The notes: a model not told the origin generated them from the sequence alone. Positions 26,096-35,580 are shown, numbered from the stretch's first letter. The stretch is DNA of 64,000 bases from Bacillus sp. MUM 116 (GCF_001866655.1 NZ_MLYR01000017.1:62001-126000); one strand, 5' to 3'. Made by a program: numbers and translations.

Positions 26096-27598
26096 ATGTC
26101 AGAATCAAGTACTACTAATCTGCTAGAAATGCTTAATATAACGAAAAGATTTCCAGGGGTCATTGCGCTGCAAAATGTTTCCTTAAAAGTAAAACCTGGA
26201 ACTGTTCATGCCTTAATGGGCGAAAATGGAGCCGGAAAGTCAACGTTGATGAAATGCCTATTTGGAATCTATTCCATGGATGAAGGCAAGATCATTTTTG
26301 ACGGAAAAGAAGTGGCGTTTTCGAATTCCAAACAGGCACTTGAAAACGGAGTTTCCATGGTACACCAGGAACTCAATCAAGTCCGTCAGCAAAATATCAT
26401 GGATAATATTTGGCTTGGCCGCTATCCAAAAAAAGGCCTTTTCATTGATGAGAAAAAAATGTACGACGATACGCTCGCTATTTTTAAAAGCCTTGATATC
26501 AATCTTGACCCACGCAGTAAGGTAAATACCTTATCTATTTCTGAAATGCAGATGGTGGAAATCGCCAAGGCTGTTTCCTATCATTCGAAAATCATTGTAA
26601 TGGATGAACCGACATCATCCTTAACAGAGAATGAAGTAAATCATTTATTTAAAATCATAAAAAAGCTGCAAAGTGAAAATGTAGCAATTATCTATATCTC
26701 TCACAAAATGGAAGAAATCTTAAAGATTTCTGATGAAGTAACCATCATGCGTGACGGTCAGTATATTGCCACAAAGAGTGCGCAGGAATTAACGACCGAT
26801 GAAATCATCAAGTTGATGGTGGGGCGTGACCTGTCACAGCGTTTCCCTGAAAAAATCAATAAACCTGGGGAAGTGATCTTGAAGGTGACGGATTTAACGG
26901 CGGAAGCAGAAGGTTCTTTTTCGAACGTGAATTTTGAACTTCGAAAAGGTGAAATCTTAGGAATTGCCGGCCTGGTTGGCTCGAAACGAACAGAAGTGGT
27001 GGAATCATTATTCGGGATGAGGGGAATCAAATCCGGGACGATAGAAGTGAATGGGAAAGTGGTTCAAAATCCTTCTCCACAGCATGCCATCAAAAATGGT
27101 TTTGCCCTTGTTACCGAGGAAAGAAGGACCACGGGAATCTATCCGGACCTTAGCATTAGCTTTAACTCGATCATTTCCAACTTGAAGCAATACAAGAAGG
27201 GAATGTTCCTGTCTGATAAGAAGGTGTTTGATGATACCAAATGGGTGATCGATTCGATGAAGGTCAAGACACCTTCGCAAAAAACTTCCATCGGCAGTTT
27301 ATCCGGTGGAAATCAGCAAAAGGTCATTATTGGCCGCTGGCTGTTAACGAAACCGGATATTTTGTTATTGGATGAACCAACCCGCGGGATTGACGTTGGT
27401 GCAAAGTTTGAAATTTACCAATTAATCAACCAACTAGCAGCTGAAGGAAAAGGAATCATAATGATTTCATCTGAAATGCCTGAGCTTTTAGGGACTACAG
27501 ACCGAATTTTAGTGATGAGTAATGGCCGCGCTGCCGGAATTGTTGAAACGGCTAAAACATCGCAGGAAGAGATCATGCGATTAGCAGCTTTGTATTAG
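26096..27598 (+). CDS. mglA: Galactose ABC transporter ATP-binding protein MglA
   Basis: A 500-residue double ABC ATPase. The first half has Walker [10 protein letters not shown] (about residues 42-50), and [15 protein letters not shown] in place of a classical signature, with Walker [12 protein letters not shown]. The second half has the usual degenerate Walker A (GLVGSKRTE), the signature LSGGNQQKV and [13 protein letters not shown]. This fused plan is that of the MglA/RbsA/XylG family. It drives galactose import with MglB and MglC. GAGGAGG precedes the ATG, and mglC follows by 12 bases. Confidence 0.9.
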   Translation: MSESSTTNLLEMLNITKRFPGVIALQNVSLKVKPGTVHALMGENGAGKSTLMKCLFGIYSMDEGKIIFDGKEVAFSNSKQALENGVSMVHQELNQVRQQNIMDNIWLGRYPKKGLFIDEKKMYDDTLAIFKSLDINLDPRSKVNTLSISEMQMVEIAKAVSYHSKIIVMDEPTSSLTENEVNHLFKIIKKLQSENVAIIYISHKMEEILKISDEVTIMRDGQYIATKSAQELTTDEIIKLMVGRDLSQRFPEKINKPGEVILKVTDLTAEAEGSFSNVNFELRKGEILGIAGLVGSKRTEVVESLFGMRGIKSGTIEVNGKVVQNPSPQHAIKNGFALVTEERRTTGIYPDLSISFNSIISNLKQYKKGMFLSDKKVFDDTKWVIDSMKVKTPSQKTSIGSLSGGNQQKVIIGRWLLTKPDILLLDEPTRGIDVGAKFEIYQLINQLAAEGKGIIMISSEMPELLGTTDRILVMSNGRAAGIVETAKTSQEEIMRLAALY

Positions 27599-27610
27599 GA
27601 GGAGATGCAT

Positions 27611-28633
27611 ATGAATAATCAGGCTACACAAAAAGCTAGTGTGTCTAAATGGCTCGTTAATAATGTAATCTATGTGTTTTTAATTCTATTAGTCGTGGGA
27701 ATTGTCATTGCTTCTCCTGACTTTCTTTCCGTAACAAACTTAATTAATATTTTAAGCCAATCGTCTTCACGGATTATCATTGCCCTTGGAATGGCTGGAA
27801 TTCTGATTACGGCTGGAACGGACTTATCGGCAGGACGGCTGGTCGGGCTTGCGGCTGTTGTGTCGGCATCGCTTTTACAGGCATCTGATTATGCGTATAA
27901 AATGTATCCGCACTTGCATGAATTACCACTATTTGTACCGATTTTACTTGCCATGGTGATTACTGGACTTATCGGGGGATTAAATGGTGTGATTGTGTCA
28001 AAATTCCATGTGCCGCCATTCATTGCAACATTAGGGATGATGATTGGAGTTTACGGAATTACTTCCATCTATTTTGACCGCCCGCCATATGGAGCGCAGC
28101 CAATCGGCGGCTTAAGCCAAAAATTTACGACCTTTGCCCAGCGTGGTATTCCTATTGGACAATACGAGATTCCATATCTCGTTTTATATGCCATTATTGT
28201 TACGGGTATCATTTGGGTAGTTTGGAATAAAACCACACTAGGTAAGAACATGTTCGCCATCGGTGGAAATCCTGAAGCCGCAAAGGTGTCAGGGGTAAAC
28301 GTTGCTCGCAATATTATTATCATTTATATGATTGCCGGTATTTTGTACGGTTTCTCTGGAACTCTTGAAGCGGGGCGTGTTGGAAGTGCGACCAACAACA
28401 CTGGTAACATGTACGAGTTGGATGCAATTGCTGCCTGCGTGGTCGGAGGTGTATCCTTATCAGGTGGTATTGGAACTGTTCCTGGTGTCATCACCGGGGT
28501 GCTGATCTTCCAAATCATCAACTACGGACTAGCCTTCCTAGGCGTAAGCCCATACATCCAATTCATCGTCAAAGGCGCCATCATCATCGTCGCCGTCGCC
28601 TTCGACATGCGCAAACACGCAAAGAAAAAATAG
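27611..28633 (+). CDS. mglC: Galactose ABC transporter permease MglC
   Basis: A 340-residue membrane permease with 8-10 hydrophobic helices and the family stretches GMAGILITAGTDLSAGRLVGL and NPEAAKVSGVN. It forms the channel of the mgl importer. I used ATG 27611, 7 bases after AGGAGG; ATG 27605 is also in frame. The last 43 codons (from 28502) contain no codon ending in T and 28 ending in C, very unlike the rest of the gene, and a dispersed element follows by 7 bases. Confidence 0.9.
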   Translation: MNNQATQKASVSKWLVNNVIYVFLILLVVGIVIASPDFLSVTNLINILSQSSSRIIIALGMAGILITAGTDLSAGRLVGLAAVVSASLLQASDYAYKMYPHLHELPLFVPILLAMVITGLIGGLNGVIVSKFHVPPFIATLGMMIGVYGITSIYFDRPPYGAQPIGGLSQKFTTFAQRGIPIGQYEIPYLVLYAIIVTGIIWVVWNKTTLGKNMFAIGGNPEAAKVSGVNVARNIIIIYMIAGILYGFSGTLEAGRVGSATNNTGNMYELDAIAACVVGGVSLSGGIGTVPGVITGVLIFQIINYGLAFLGVSPYIQFIVKGAIIIVAVAFDMRKHAKKK

Positions 28634-28639
28634 AAGTAC

Positions 28640-28693
28640 GGTGCCTGACACCGTTCGTGGACTTTTCTCTCGATTTGTCCGCGTGGAGTGGAC
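28640..28693 (+). repeat. GTGACAGGCACC dispersed element, copy 9 (variant core)
   Basis: Here the first block reads GGTGCCTGACACC, followed by the normal GTTCGTGGAC, CGATTTGTCC and GTGGAGTGGACG. The CCTG core is flipped relative to most copies while the flanks stay in place. Confidence 0.82.
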
Positions 28694-28723
28694 GCGTCCA
28701 GAAATGAATATTAAATTGTTTAC

Positions 28724-28757
28724 AAAGCCTGGTTCTTGGTTGAGCCGGGCTTTTTAT
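28724..28757 (+). terminator. Terminator after mglC
   Basis: Stem AAAGCCTGGTT / AGCCGGGCTTT followed by TTTTATATTTTTTT. Confidence 0.8.
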
Positions 28758-28799
28758 ATTTTTTTCCGAATTTCTCTTTCTTTTTGGAAACGGATGGAA

Positions 28800-28849
28800 T
28801 ATAATACAAACTGTATTACGAATAATAGTACACTTAGTACAGATGGGGG
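28800..28849. promoter_or_regulatory. Promoter region with possible YtrA-type operator
   Basis: A perfect TATAAT (28800-28805) without a clear -35 is followed by short inverted repeats AATAC-N5-GTATT (28803-28817) and a GTACACTTAGTAC stretch. GntR proteins of the YtrA group usually repress their own operon from such sites. Confidence 0.4.
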
Positions 28850-28854
28850 TCTTT

Positions 28855-29244
28855 ATGTTTGAGCTTGATATTCGAAGCCGTAAGCCCATTTATGAACAGC
28901 TTGTCGACAAAATGAAGGAATTGATTATGAATGAGGTGGTCAAACCGGATGAGCAGCTGCCATCGGTTCGCGCGCTTGCCACTGAACTGTCCATCAATCC
29001 CAATACCATCCAGAAAGCTTATCGGGAACTTGAGACCCAAGGTTTTATCTATTCCGTAAAAGGCAAAGGAAGTTTTGTCAGTCCTAACAACCAAGTCAAG
29101 GATAACGAGAAAATCTCCGAGGTTAAAAAGGAACTCGAAAAGCTGATTATAGAGGCACTATACCTGGGAATCCAGGCCAGAGAGATTATAGAACTCATCA
29201 AAGACTTAGACGCTGCAAAAGGGGGAGGCGAAAGCAATGATTGA
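28855..29244 (+). CDS. GntR family regulator, YtrA subfamily
   Basis: A 129-residue protein: the winged helix (about residues 10-75) includes LPSVRALATELSINPNTIQKAY, and there is only a short C-terminal helical extension rather than a full ligand domain. This short plan is that of YtrA/YhcF repressors, which sit at the head of ABC-transporter operons and often respond to cell-envelope antibiotics. The ATG overlaps nothing upstream and follows TGGGGGT. It overlaps the ATPase gene by 8 bases, so it most likely regulates its own operon. Confidence 0.85.
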   Translation: MFELDIRSRKPIYEQLVDKMKELIMNEVVKPDEQLPSVRALATELSINPNTIQKAYRELETQGFIYSVKGKGSFVSPNNQVKDNEKISEVKKELEKLIIEALYLGIQAREIIELIKDLDAAKGGGESND

Positions 29245-30136
29245 AATGAAAAATGTCAGCAAAACATTTGAGCGCTTTAAAGCAGTGGACCAAGTGAATC
29301 TTTCCATTCAAAAAGGCTCCATTTACGGGTTAATCGGCTCCAACGGGGCAGGGAAAACCACATTAATTAAGCTTCTTGCAGGCATATACCGTCAAGAAAC
29401 AGGCGAAGTCACGATTGAGGATCAACCTGTGTTTGAAAATATCGGTCTGAAGCAGAAGGTTTTTTACATACCGGACCAGCCATATTTTTTAAACCATTAT
29501 ACGACGAAACAAATGGCCCGTTTTTATAAAAGTATCTATCCGACCTGGAGCGAGGAGCGGTTTCACAAGCTGGCTGAGCTATTTGAAGTCAACCTGTCAA
29601 AAAAAATCCAAACGTTTTCAAAAGGCTGGCAGAGACAGGTTGCTTTCATTCTGGCCCTTTCTGCCAACCCTGAAATTCTCATTCTAGATGAGCCGATGGA
29701 TGGACTTGACCCGGTTGTAAGGAAAAAAGTGAAGAACTTGCTGATTCAAGATGTGGCAGAACGGGAAATGACGATTCTGATTTCGTCACATAATCTCCGT
29801 GAAATAGAGGATATTTGCGACCATATTGGAATTATTCATAGGGGAAAACTTGTTATGCAAAAAGAACTGGATGACCTGAAAGCCAATGTTCAAAAAGTAC
29901 AAGTTGCCTATAAGGATGGACTTCCGAAACATCTACTGAAAAATCTTGACCTGCTCCATAAAGAAAAACGGGGCAGCATCTACCTGTTTATTATTAGAGG
30001 AGATGAGGACCAAATCGCCAAGCAAATCCGCCAGACAAATCCGGTCATTTTTGACTTGCTGCCGCTCACTCTCGAAGAAATCTTTATTTACGAAATGGGG
30101 GATATCGGTTATGCCATCAAAAATGTCATCGTTTAA
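29237..30136 (+). CDS. ABC transporter ATP-binding protein (YtrB/YhcG-like)
   Basis: A 299-residue ABC ATPase. Walker A is GSNGAGKTT (about residues 35-43), Walker B LILDEPMDGLD, and the switch region ISSHNLREIEDICDHIG. The signature region FSKGWQRQVAF is a degenerate LSGGQ, as seen in this subfamily. It would work with the large permease whose gene begins 26 bases before its stop. Operons of this type are linked to envelope stress or antibiotic response in Bacillus; the substrate is unknown. Confidence 0.85.
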   Translation: MIEMKNVSKTFERFKAVDQVNLSIQKGSIYGLIGSNGAGKTTLIKLLAGIYRQETGEVTIEDQPVFENIGLKQKVFYIPDQPYFLNHYTTKQMARFYKSIYPTWSEERFHKLAELFEVNLSKKIQTFSKGWQRQVAFILALSANPEILILDEPMDGLDPVVRKKVKNLLIQDVAEREMTILISSHNLREIEDICDHIGIIHRGKLVMQKELDDLKANVQKVQVAYKDGLPKHLLKNLDLLHKEKRGSIYLFIIRGDEDQIAKQIRQTNPVIFDLLPLTLEEIFIYEMGDIGYAIKNVIV

Positions 30137-32084
30137 TAAAGAACTCATTCTGCAAATTGGCAGAAGTACCGGCTGGATTTCAATCGTTTATTTTCTTGGA
30201 TTGCTGTTTGCCCTACCGCTGCAGCTGGTGATGATGTATTCATCGGATGAAAAGAGAGTCTATAACACAAATGTCGATAATCTTTTTTATTATGATTTTG
30301 GAATTCAAATTGGATTAATGGTTATTGTACCGGTTTTGTTAGCGGTGTTTTTATTCCGCTTTTTACATGTAAAACAGGCATCAGACCTGATGCACAGCAT
30401 TCCGCTTAAAAGAGATAGAATCTTTCACCATTATGCAATAACTGGAATTGTATTTCTGGTTGTTCCGGTTGTCATCACCGCTTTTTTTATCATGATTGTT
30501 CGGGCCAACCTGGATTTAACCACTATTTTTAGTACAAATGACATTTTTATCTGGGCAGGGACTACGATTTTATTTGATTTACTTTTGTTCATGGCCGGTG
30601 CGTTTATCGCCATGATGACCGGATTATCGGTAGTTCAGGCTGTGTTGACCTATATTTTTGTATTGTTTCCAGTGGGTATCACTGTACTGGTCTGCTACAA
30701 TTTAAAAATTTTGCTCTATGGATTTCCAAGTGATTATCTTTTGAATCGTGACCTTAATAATATGTCGCCGATTACGCTTGCATTCGGCCTTAATGCAAAA
30801 ACTTTAGACTGGAAATACGTTGTCATCTTTTTGATGTTATCGATCTTACTTTATGGTCTTTCCTTGTTTTTTTATAAAAAAAGAAGATTGGAAGCTGCTT
30901 CTGAAGCGATTGCACTTGTAAATTTACGTTCTGTTTTCAAATATGGAGTGACGATTTGTGTCATGCTGGTTGGCGGAATGTATTTTAGTACGGTACAGAA
31001 TTCCAGTACAGGCTGGATCATTTTTGGGTATGTAATTGGGACAGTGTTTGGATTTTTTATTGGGGAAATGGTTCTGCAAAAAACATGGCGGGTTTTCAGT
31101 CTAAGAAGAATAAAGGGTTTGGTTGTTTTTTCTGCTATATTCGCAGTGCTTGTTTTGGGAGTTAAGACACTAGGGGTCTACGAAAAACGGGTACCGGACC
31201 AATCTGAGATTCAAAATGTTTTGATTACGGATAATCCTTATCTTTTCATAGGGCAATATTCATCCAATGAAAGGTTTCACGTGCCTAAACCTTTAAAGGA
31301 AGAAGCAAGCATCGAGGCAGTTCGAAAGCTGCACAAGCAAATTATTTCAAATAAGAAGCTGAATAAAGAACATATATCCGACCATTCTGGGGATTTATTT
31401 TTAAGATATAAATTGAAAAATGGCAGGTATGTTACTCGTGAGTACAGAGTGGATAAACGGCTTTACGACAACTTATTCAAAACAATTTACGAATCGAAAG
31501 AATATAAGCTGGCAACCAATGAAATTTTTAAAATCAATGTAGACAAGATCAGGACGATTCATATTAGTCCGATGGGGCCGGTAGATAAAGGAGTCACATT
31601 TGCCGACCAAAACGAAATAAAAGAAGTGATTTCCTTGTTAAGGTCTGATATTTTGGCGGAATCCTATGAGAATAGTGAATTTTATCGGGATCGTGGTTCA
31701 AGGATTGAAGTGGATTTAGGAAAAAATGTGAATTTCACTTTCACTTTGAAGCCATCCGATAAGAAATTCATAGAATGGCTAAAGAAAAAGAATCTTTTGG
31801 AAAAAGCAATGGTTACTCCGAAGGATATTTCGAAGTTTGGTGTCGTAAAGGATGATTTCTCTAATTCATACAATACAAATGAAATCATTAGACAAATCGA
31901 AAATGATAAGGCTTCATTTAAGAGTAGTGATAAACAGCAAATACAACTAGCATTACAAAGAGGTAGCGAGTCCCCTTCCCAGGGTTATGTGGTTGTTTTC
32001 TACTATAAGAAAGGTGACTATAAACAGGTATTATTTTTTGATGAAGCACATGCGCCGGACTTTGTAAAAGAGCATTTTAAATAA
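30111..32084 (+). CDS. ABC transporter permease with C-terminal extracytoplasmic domain
   Basis: A 657-residue protein. The first 370-380 residues carry about nine hydrophobic helices of the ABC-2 type; the remainder is a hydrophilic domain, probably outside the cell, ending CFY-free with GYVVVFYYKKGDYKQVLFFD. The fusion of membrane part and ectodomain is bulkier than the paired small proteins of the second GntR module at 38.9-41.7 kb. I used ATG 30111, preceded by GGGGGATATC and overlapping the ATPase gene; the longer frame to 29946 lies wholly inside that gene. Confidence 0.75.
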   Translation: MPSKMSSFNKELILQIGRSTGWISIVYFLGLLFALPLQLVMMYSSDEKRVYNTNVDNLFYYDFGIQIGLMVIVPVLLAVFLFRFLHVKQASDLMHSIPLKRDRIFHHYAITGIVFLVVPVVITAFFIMIVRANLDLTTIFSTNDIFIWAGTTILFDLLLFMAGAFIAMMTGLSVVQAVLTYIFVLFPVGITVLVCYNLKILLYGFPSDYLLNRDLNNMSPITLAFGLNAKTLDWKYVVIFLMLSILLYGLSLFFYKKRRLEAASEAIALVNLRSVFKYGVTICVMLVGGMYFSTVQNSSTGWIIFGYVIGTVFGFFIGEMVLQKTWRVFSLRRIKGLVVFSAIFAVLVLGVKTLGVYEKRVPDQSEIQNVLITDNPYLFIGQYSSNERFHVPKPLKEEASIEAVRKLHKQIISNKKLNKEHISDHSGDLFLRYKLKNGRYVTREYRVDKRLYDNLFKTIYESKEYKLATNEIFKINVDKIRTIHISPMGPVDKGVTFADQNEIKEVISLLRSDILAESYENSEFYRDRGSRIEVDLGKNVNFTFTLKPSDKKFIEWLKKKNLLEKAMVTPKDISKFGVVKDDFSNSYNTNEIIRQIENDKASFKSSDKQQIQLALQRGSESPSQGYVVVFYYKKGDYKQVLFFDEAHAPDFVKEHFK

Positions 32085-32119
32085 CGGCGCTTGGTGGTTT
32101 TTAAAAAGGGGGTGGAGTC

Positions 32120-32641
32120 TTGGGCTCCATTGATTTTAATCAATTATATAGAGAGCATTCACAGCGCCTGCACTATATTGCCTATTCCTACGCAAAGGAT
32201 CGATTTATCGCGGAGGATATAGTCCAGGAAGCATTTTTGAAAGCATACAAAAAGCTCGAAACAGTAGAGGATTCTAATAAATTGAGTGCCTGGCTGGCTG
32301 CCATCACAGCCAGGACCGCGATTGATTTTTTACGGATGGAAAAACGAAAAAACTGGATGCTTGTTGACCCGTCCATCATGGAACCAATGATTGGGCGGAG
32401 TGAGTTCAGCGAAAACCTTGAGGAAGAGGTTGGGCTCCGTCTTTTTAATGAAGAAGTAATCCAGACGATGGGCTGTTTATCAAAAGAATTTCAGGAAGTG
32501 CTCATCCTGAAAATTCATTACGGTTTAAAAGAAAACGAGATTGCCAGTTTGCTAGATCTCAAATCAGCGACCGTGAAAACCCGTCTGTATCGAGCGAGAA
32601 AACAATTGAAGCATGTGTTTGCCGAGAAAGAATCGGCTTGA
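32120..32641 (+). CDS. ECF-type RNA polymerase sigma factor
   Basis: A 173-residue sigma-70 family protein of group 4. Region 2 covers about residues 8-75 (SYAKDRFIAEDIVQEAFLKAYKKL) and region 4 about 115-170 (FQEVLILKIHYGLKENEIASLLDLKSATVKTRLYRARK, given here only to locate the helix-turn-helix). The TTG start follows AAAGGGGGTGGAG. It lies 35 bases after the permease, probably in the same operon. No anti-sigma gene is next to it, so the permease ectodomain or a distant protein may control it. Confidence 0.83.
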   Translation: MGSIDFNQLYREHSQRLHYIAYSYAKDRFIAEDIVQEAFLKAYKKLETVEDSNKLSAWLAAITARTAIDFLRMEKRKNWMLVDPSIMEPMIGRSEFSENLEEEVGLRLFNEEVIQTMGCLSKEFQEVLILKIHYGLKENEIASLLDLKSATVKTRLYRARKQLKHVFAEKESA

Positions 32642-32655
32642 TAGATTTGAAAACG

Positions 32656-32690
32656 AGCCTGCCCATAAATTCAGAGGGCAGGCTTAGTTG
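32656..32690 (+). terminator. Possible terminator after the ECF sigma gene
   Basis: A 9-bp stem AGCCTGCCC / GGGCAGGCT with an 11-base loop, followed only by a mixed TAGTTGTTTA tract. Confidence 0.55.
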
Positions 32691-32736
32691 TTTATCACCA
32701 TATTGTTTTGATTATATTACTAAAAAACAATTAAAC

Positions 32737-32765
32737 TTGAAAAAATAAATCTATTACTATATATT
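32737..32765 (+). promoter_or_regulatory. Promoter of the ribonucleotide reductase operon
   Basis: TTGAAA (32737-32742), a 17-bp spacer and TATATT (32760-32765), about 35 bases before the riboswitch. Confidence 0.65.
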
Positions 32766-32799
32766 GTTTTTAGATGGAAATAAAACAACTACATATTGT

Positions 32800-33010
32800 G
32801 TTAGCCTTGAGTTAAGATGCCGTACGGCTTAATAGGGAATCTGGTGAAAATCCAGAACTGCCCCCGCAACTGTAAATGCTGACGAAATGAGCGATGACCA
32901 CTGTATAAGTTTCTTATGAAAATAGGTGCTTATGCGGGAAGGGCTCAGAGTAGGAGGAAGCATAAGTCAGGAGACCTGTCCTAATTTGAGATGTTTCACT
33001 TCCTCGGGGA
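32800..33010 (+). ncRNA. Cobalamin (B12) riboswitch
   Basis: The conserved core is present: TTAATAGGGAATCTGGTG, the CAGAACTGCCCCCGCAACTG stretch, and the B12-box AGTCAGGAGACCTG at about 32967-32980. Spacing and order match the RF00174 class. It is followed by an intrinsic terminator and then the nrdA-type ribosome site, so adenosylcobalamin would stop transcription of this B12-independent reductase. Boundaries are approximate. Confidence 0.92.
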
Positions 33011-33085
33011 TTGGGAGCTGGAACGGTGGCAAATCAGGTCAAGGAAGGCATGCCTCCTTTGAATCCTCTTTTCTGTTATCGTTTC

Positions 33086-33117
33086 ATCCGCTCGAATCCG
33101 CCCCGAGCGGATTTTTT
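33086..33117 (+). terminator. Riboswitch-controlled terminator
   Basis: A perfect 9-bp stem ATCCGCTCG / CGAGCGGAT (33086-33094, 33104-33112) followed by TTTTTT, 8 bases before the AGGAGGA ribosome site of the reductase gene. Confidence 0.9.
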
Positions 33118-33138
33118 ATTTTTAGGAGGAATTTTAAG

Positions 33139-35409
33139 ATGCTTATTACACAAGATTACGTTTTCGAGGCCATTAATCAGGCGGCCGAGCAATATAATCT
33201 CGATACTAAGGAGCTGTTGCAAAAAATACAACAAGCACCGGAAAAAGAACAAAGCCAACAGGCCTTATTATATGCATTGAATAAGATTGCGATGGACCAG
33301 CCCAATTGGACGTTTGTTGCCGCAAGATTGTATCTGCAGGAATTGTATTTGGAGGCAGCAGGAAATCGTGGTTATTTACATGAGGCTCTATATGGTGATT
33401 TTTATCAGTTGATTGAGACTTTAACGGAAAAAGGGATTTACTCTACTGAATTATTGGAATGCTATGGGCGGGAAGAAATCGACCAGTTGGGCAAGGAAAT
33501 CATGCCCGAACGAGATTACCTGTTTAACTACATCGGATTATTTTTATTAGCGGATCGTTATTTGGCGAAGGGCCACGACCGCAATTTGTATGAGCTTCCG
33601 CAAGAGAGGTTCATGGTCATCGCGATGACCCTAATGCAAAAAGAACAGCCTAACCGCCGATTGGCTCTGGTTAAAGAAGCGTATTGGGCATTAAGCAATC
33701 TCTACATGACGGTGGCAACACCTACCTTGTCCAATGCGGGAAAAAGCTTCGGCCAGCTGTCGTCCTGTTTTATCGATACGGTTGATGACTCGCTTGACGG
33801 GATTTATTTAAATAATTGGGACAGTGCCAGGTTAAGTAAGGACGGCGGCGGAATCGGCATTTATTTTGGAAAAGTTCGTGCGCTTGGCTCTGATATTAAA
33901 GGCTTTAAAGGAAATTCGTCAGGTGTTGTGCCGTGGATCCGCCTTATTAATGATACGGCGGTCAGTGTGGATCAGTTGGGACAAAGGCAGGGCGCCATCG
34001 CGGTTTATCTCGATATTTTTCATAAGGATATTATGAATGGATTCCTCGACTTAAAAACGAATAACGGTGATGAACGCCGGAAAGCACATGATATTTTTAC
34101 AGGCGTCACTATCCCTGATTTATTTATGAAAAAGCTTGAAGAAGTCGATGAGAACGGCAGGAGTATTGGACAGTGGTGTACGTTTTGTCCGCATCAGGTA
34201 AAACAAATCATGGGCTGGAAGGATGAGTTTGGCAATCCGCTTGGGTTGGAGGATTTTTACGATGAGGAGGACAAGCTTTATTTTACTGAAAAATACGAGG
34301 AAGCCGTCCGCCATCCGCTTCTTCCGCGTAAAACTTATCGGGCAATGGAGATTATGGCTCGGATCATGGTTTCGCAGCTGGAAACGGGGACACCCTATAT
34401 GTTCTATCGGGATGAGATGAACCGGCAAAATCCAAATAAGCATTTGCAGGGAGCTGGCCGTACGGCGATTTATTGCAGCAATTTATGCACGGAAATTGCT
34501 CAAAATATGTCTGCTTCAACCGTTGTGAATGAGTATGTGGATGGAGACGGAAATATTGTGATTGTCCGCAAGCCGGGGGATTTCGTTGTTTGTAATCTAT
34601 CGTCTATTAATTTGGCAAAAGCACTCCCAGCAGGTGTATTGGAGCGGCTGATTTCAATTCAAGTACGGATGCTGGATAACGTGATTGATTTAAATACAAT
34701 TTCGGTTGGGCAAGCCCAGGTAACGAATCAGAAGTATCGCGGGATTGGCCTGGGAACATTTGGCTGGCACCATTTGCTTGCTTTGAAAAAAATCCATTGG
34801 GAATCGGAGGAGGCCGTCCGATTTGCGGATGAGCTTTATGAGGAAATTGCTTATTATACGATTCAGTCGTCGGCGGAACTCGCTAAGGAAAAAGGAGCAT
34901 ACAGTATGTTTGAAGGCTCTGAATGGCAGACTGGGGAGTATTTTGTGCGTAAAAGGTATGTTTCGGACCGGTGGGTTTCATTAAAACAGCAGGTTTCTAG
35001 ACTCGGGCTCCGCAATGGCTGGTTAATGGCGGTGGCTCCGAATTCTTCAACGGCCAAGATTGGCGGGTCAACAGATGGAATTGATCCTATTTATTCGGTT
35101 GAATATGCGGAGGAAAAGAAAAACTTTAAGTTCAAGGTGACGGCACCGGATTTGGATCATGTGACTTATGAGTATTACCGCCGTGCCCGGCATGACTTGG
35201 ATCAGGTTTGGAGTATTAAGCAAAACGCTGCCCGCCAGCGCCATATCGACCAAGCAATCAGTTTTAATCTGTATGTTCGTCATGATATTAAAGCACGGGA
35301 TTTATTGAATCTTCATTTGGAGGCGTGGAAGCGGGGGCTGAAAACCACTTATTATGTACGGAGCACGTCTCAGGCGGAGATTGAAGAGTGCGAGGCGTGT
35401 CATAGTTAG
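33139..35409 (+). CDS. Ribonucleoside-diphosphate reductase, alpha (catalytic) subunit
   Basis: A 756-residue class I reductase large subunit, longer than typical NrdE (about 700). It makes deoxyribonucleotides with the beta subunit downstream. Active-site cysteines are visible: Cys210 in SSCFIDTVDDS, Cys450 in SNLCTEI (with the N-x-C-x-E triad) and Cys485 in VVCNLSSINL; the C-terminal redox pair is ECEACHS. I used ATG 33139, 8 bases after AGGAGGA; the upstream frame runs through the riboswitch. Expression should fall when cobalamin is present, implying a B12-dependent reductase elsewhere in the genome. Confidence 0.9.
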   Translation: MLITQDYVFEAINQAAEQYNLDTKELLQKIQQAPEKEQSQQALLYALNKIAMDQPNWTFVAARLYLQELYLEAAGNRGYLHEALYGDFYQLIETLTEKGIYSTELLECYGREEIDQLGKEIMPERDYLFNYIGLFLLADRYLAKGHDRNLYELPQERFMVIAMTLMQKEQPNRRLALVKEAYWALSNLYMTVATPTLSNAGKSFGQLSSCFIDTVDDSLDGIYLNNWDSARLSKDGGGIGIYFGKVRALGSDIKGFKGNSSGVVPWIRLINDTAVSVDQLGQRQGAIAVYLDIFHKDIMNGFLDLKTNNGDERRKAHDIFTGVTIPDLFMKKLEEVDENGRSIGQWCTFCPHQVKQIMGWKDEFGNPLGLEDFYDEEDKLYFTEKYEEAVRHPLLPRKTYRAMEIMARIMVSQLETGTPYMFYRDEMNRQNPNKHLQGAGRTAIYCSNLCTEIAQNMSASTVVNEYVDGDGNIVIVRKPGDFVVCNLSSINLAKALPAGVLERLISIQVRMLDNVIDLNTISVGQAQVTNQKYRGIGLGTFGWHHLLALKKIHWESEEAVRFADELYEEIAYYTIQSSAELAKEKGAYSMFEGSEWQTGEYFVRKRYVSDRWVSLKQQVSRLGLRNGWLMAVAPNSSTAKIGGSTDGIDPIYSVEYAEEKKNFKFKVTAPDLDHVTYEYYRRARHDLDQVWSIKQNAARQRHIDQAISFNLYVRHDIKARDLLNLHLEAWKRGLKTTYYVRSTSQAEIEECEACHS

Positions 35410-35415
35410 TCGTGG

Positions 35416-35580
35416 ATTTGTCCTTTAGGAGTGGAAGGACAAAGTTTGATTGAAAAACGAAAAAGTGTCTTACCAGTGGTTCTGGAAGGACAAAATCGGC
35501 TGAAAAACGAAAAAAGTGTCTCACCAGCAGCCCTAGAAGGACAAAATCCTAAAAAAGTTCAGAAAAATGTCCTTCCAGAT
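35416..35580 (+). repeat. Three degenerate tandem repeats of about 51 bp inside the nrd operon
   Basis: The unit starts GGAAGGACAAA, continues GAAAAACGAAAAA and GTGTCT, and recurs at about 35433, 35485 and 35536. The block ends with TGTCCTTCC, the inverse of its start, so it can fold. The repeats are in frame with each other and open a 70-codon frame (35431-35643) whose stop overlaps the beta-subunit ATG; I doubt this is a protein. Confidence 0.6.

Noticed and set aside
29946..30110. N-terminal extension of the large ABC permease
   Set aside because: It lies inside the ATPase gene in another frame, with no ribosome site.
32926..33138. N-terminal extension of the reductase alpha subunit
   Set aside because: It reads through the cobalamin riboswitch and its terminator; ATG 33139 follows AGGAGGA.
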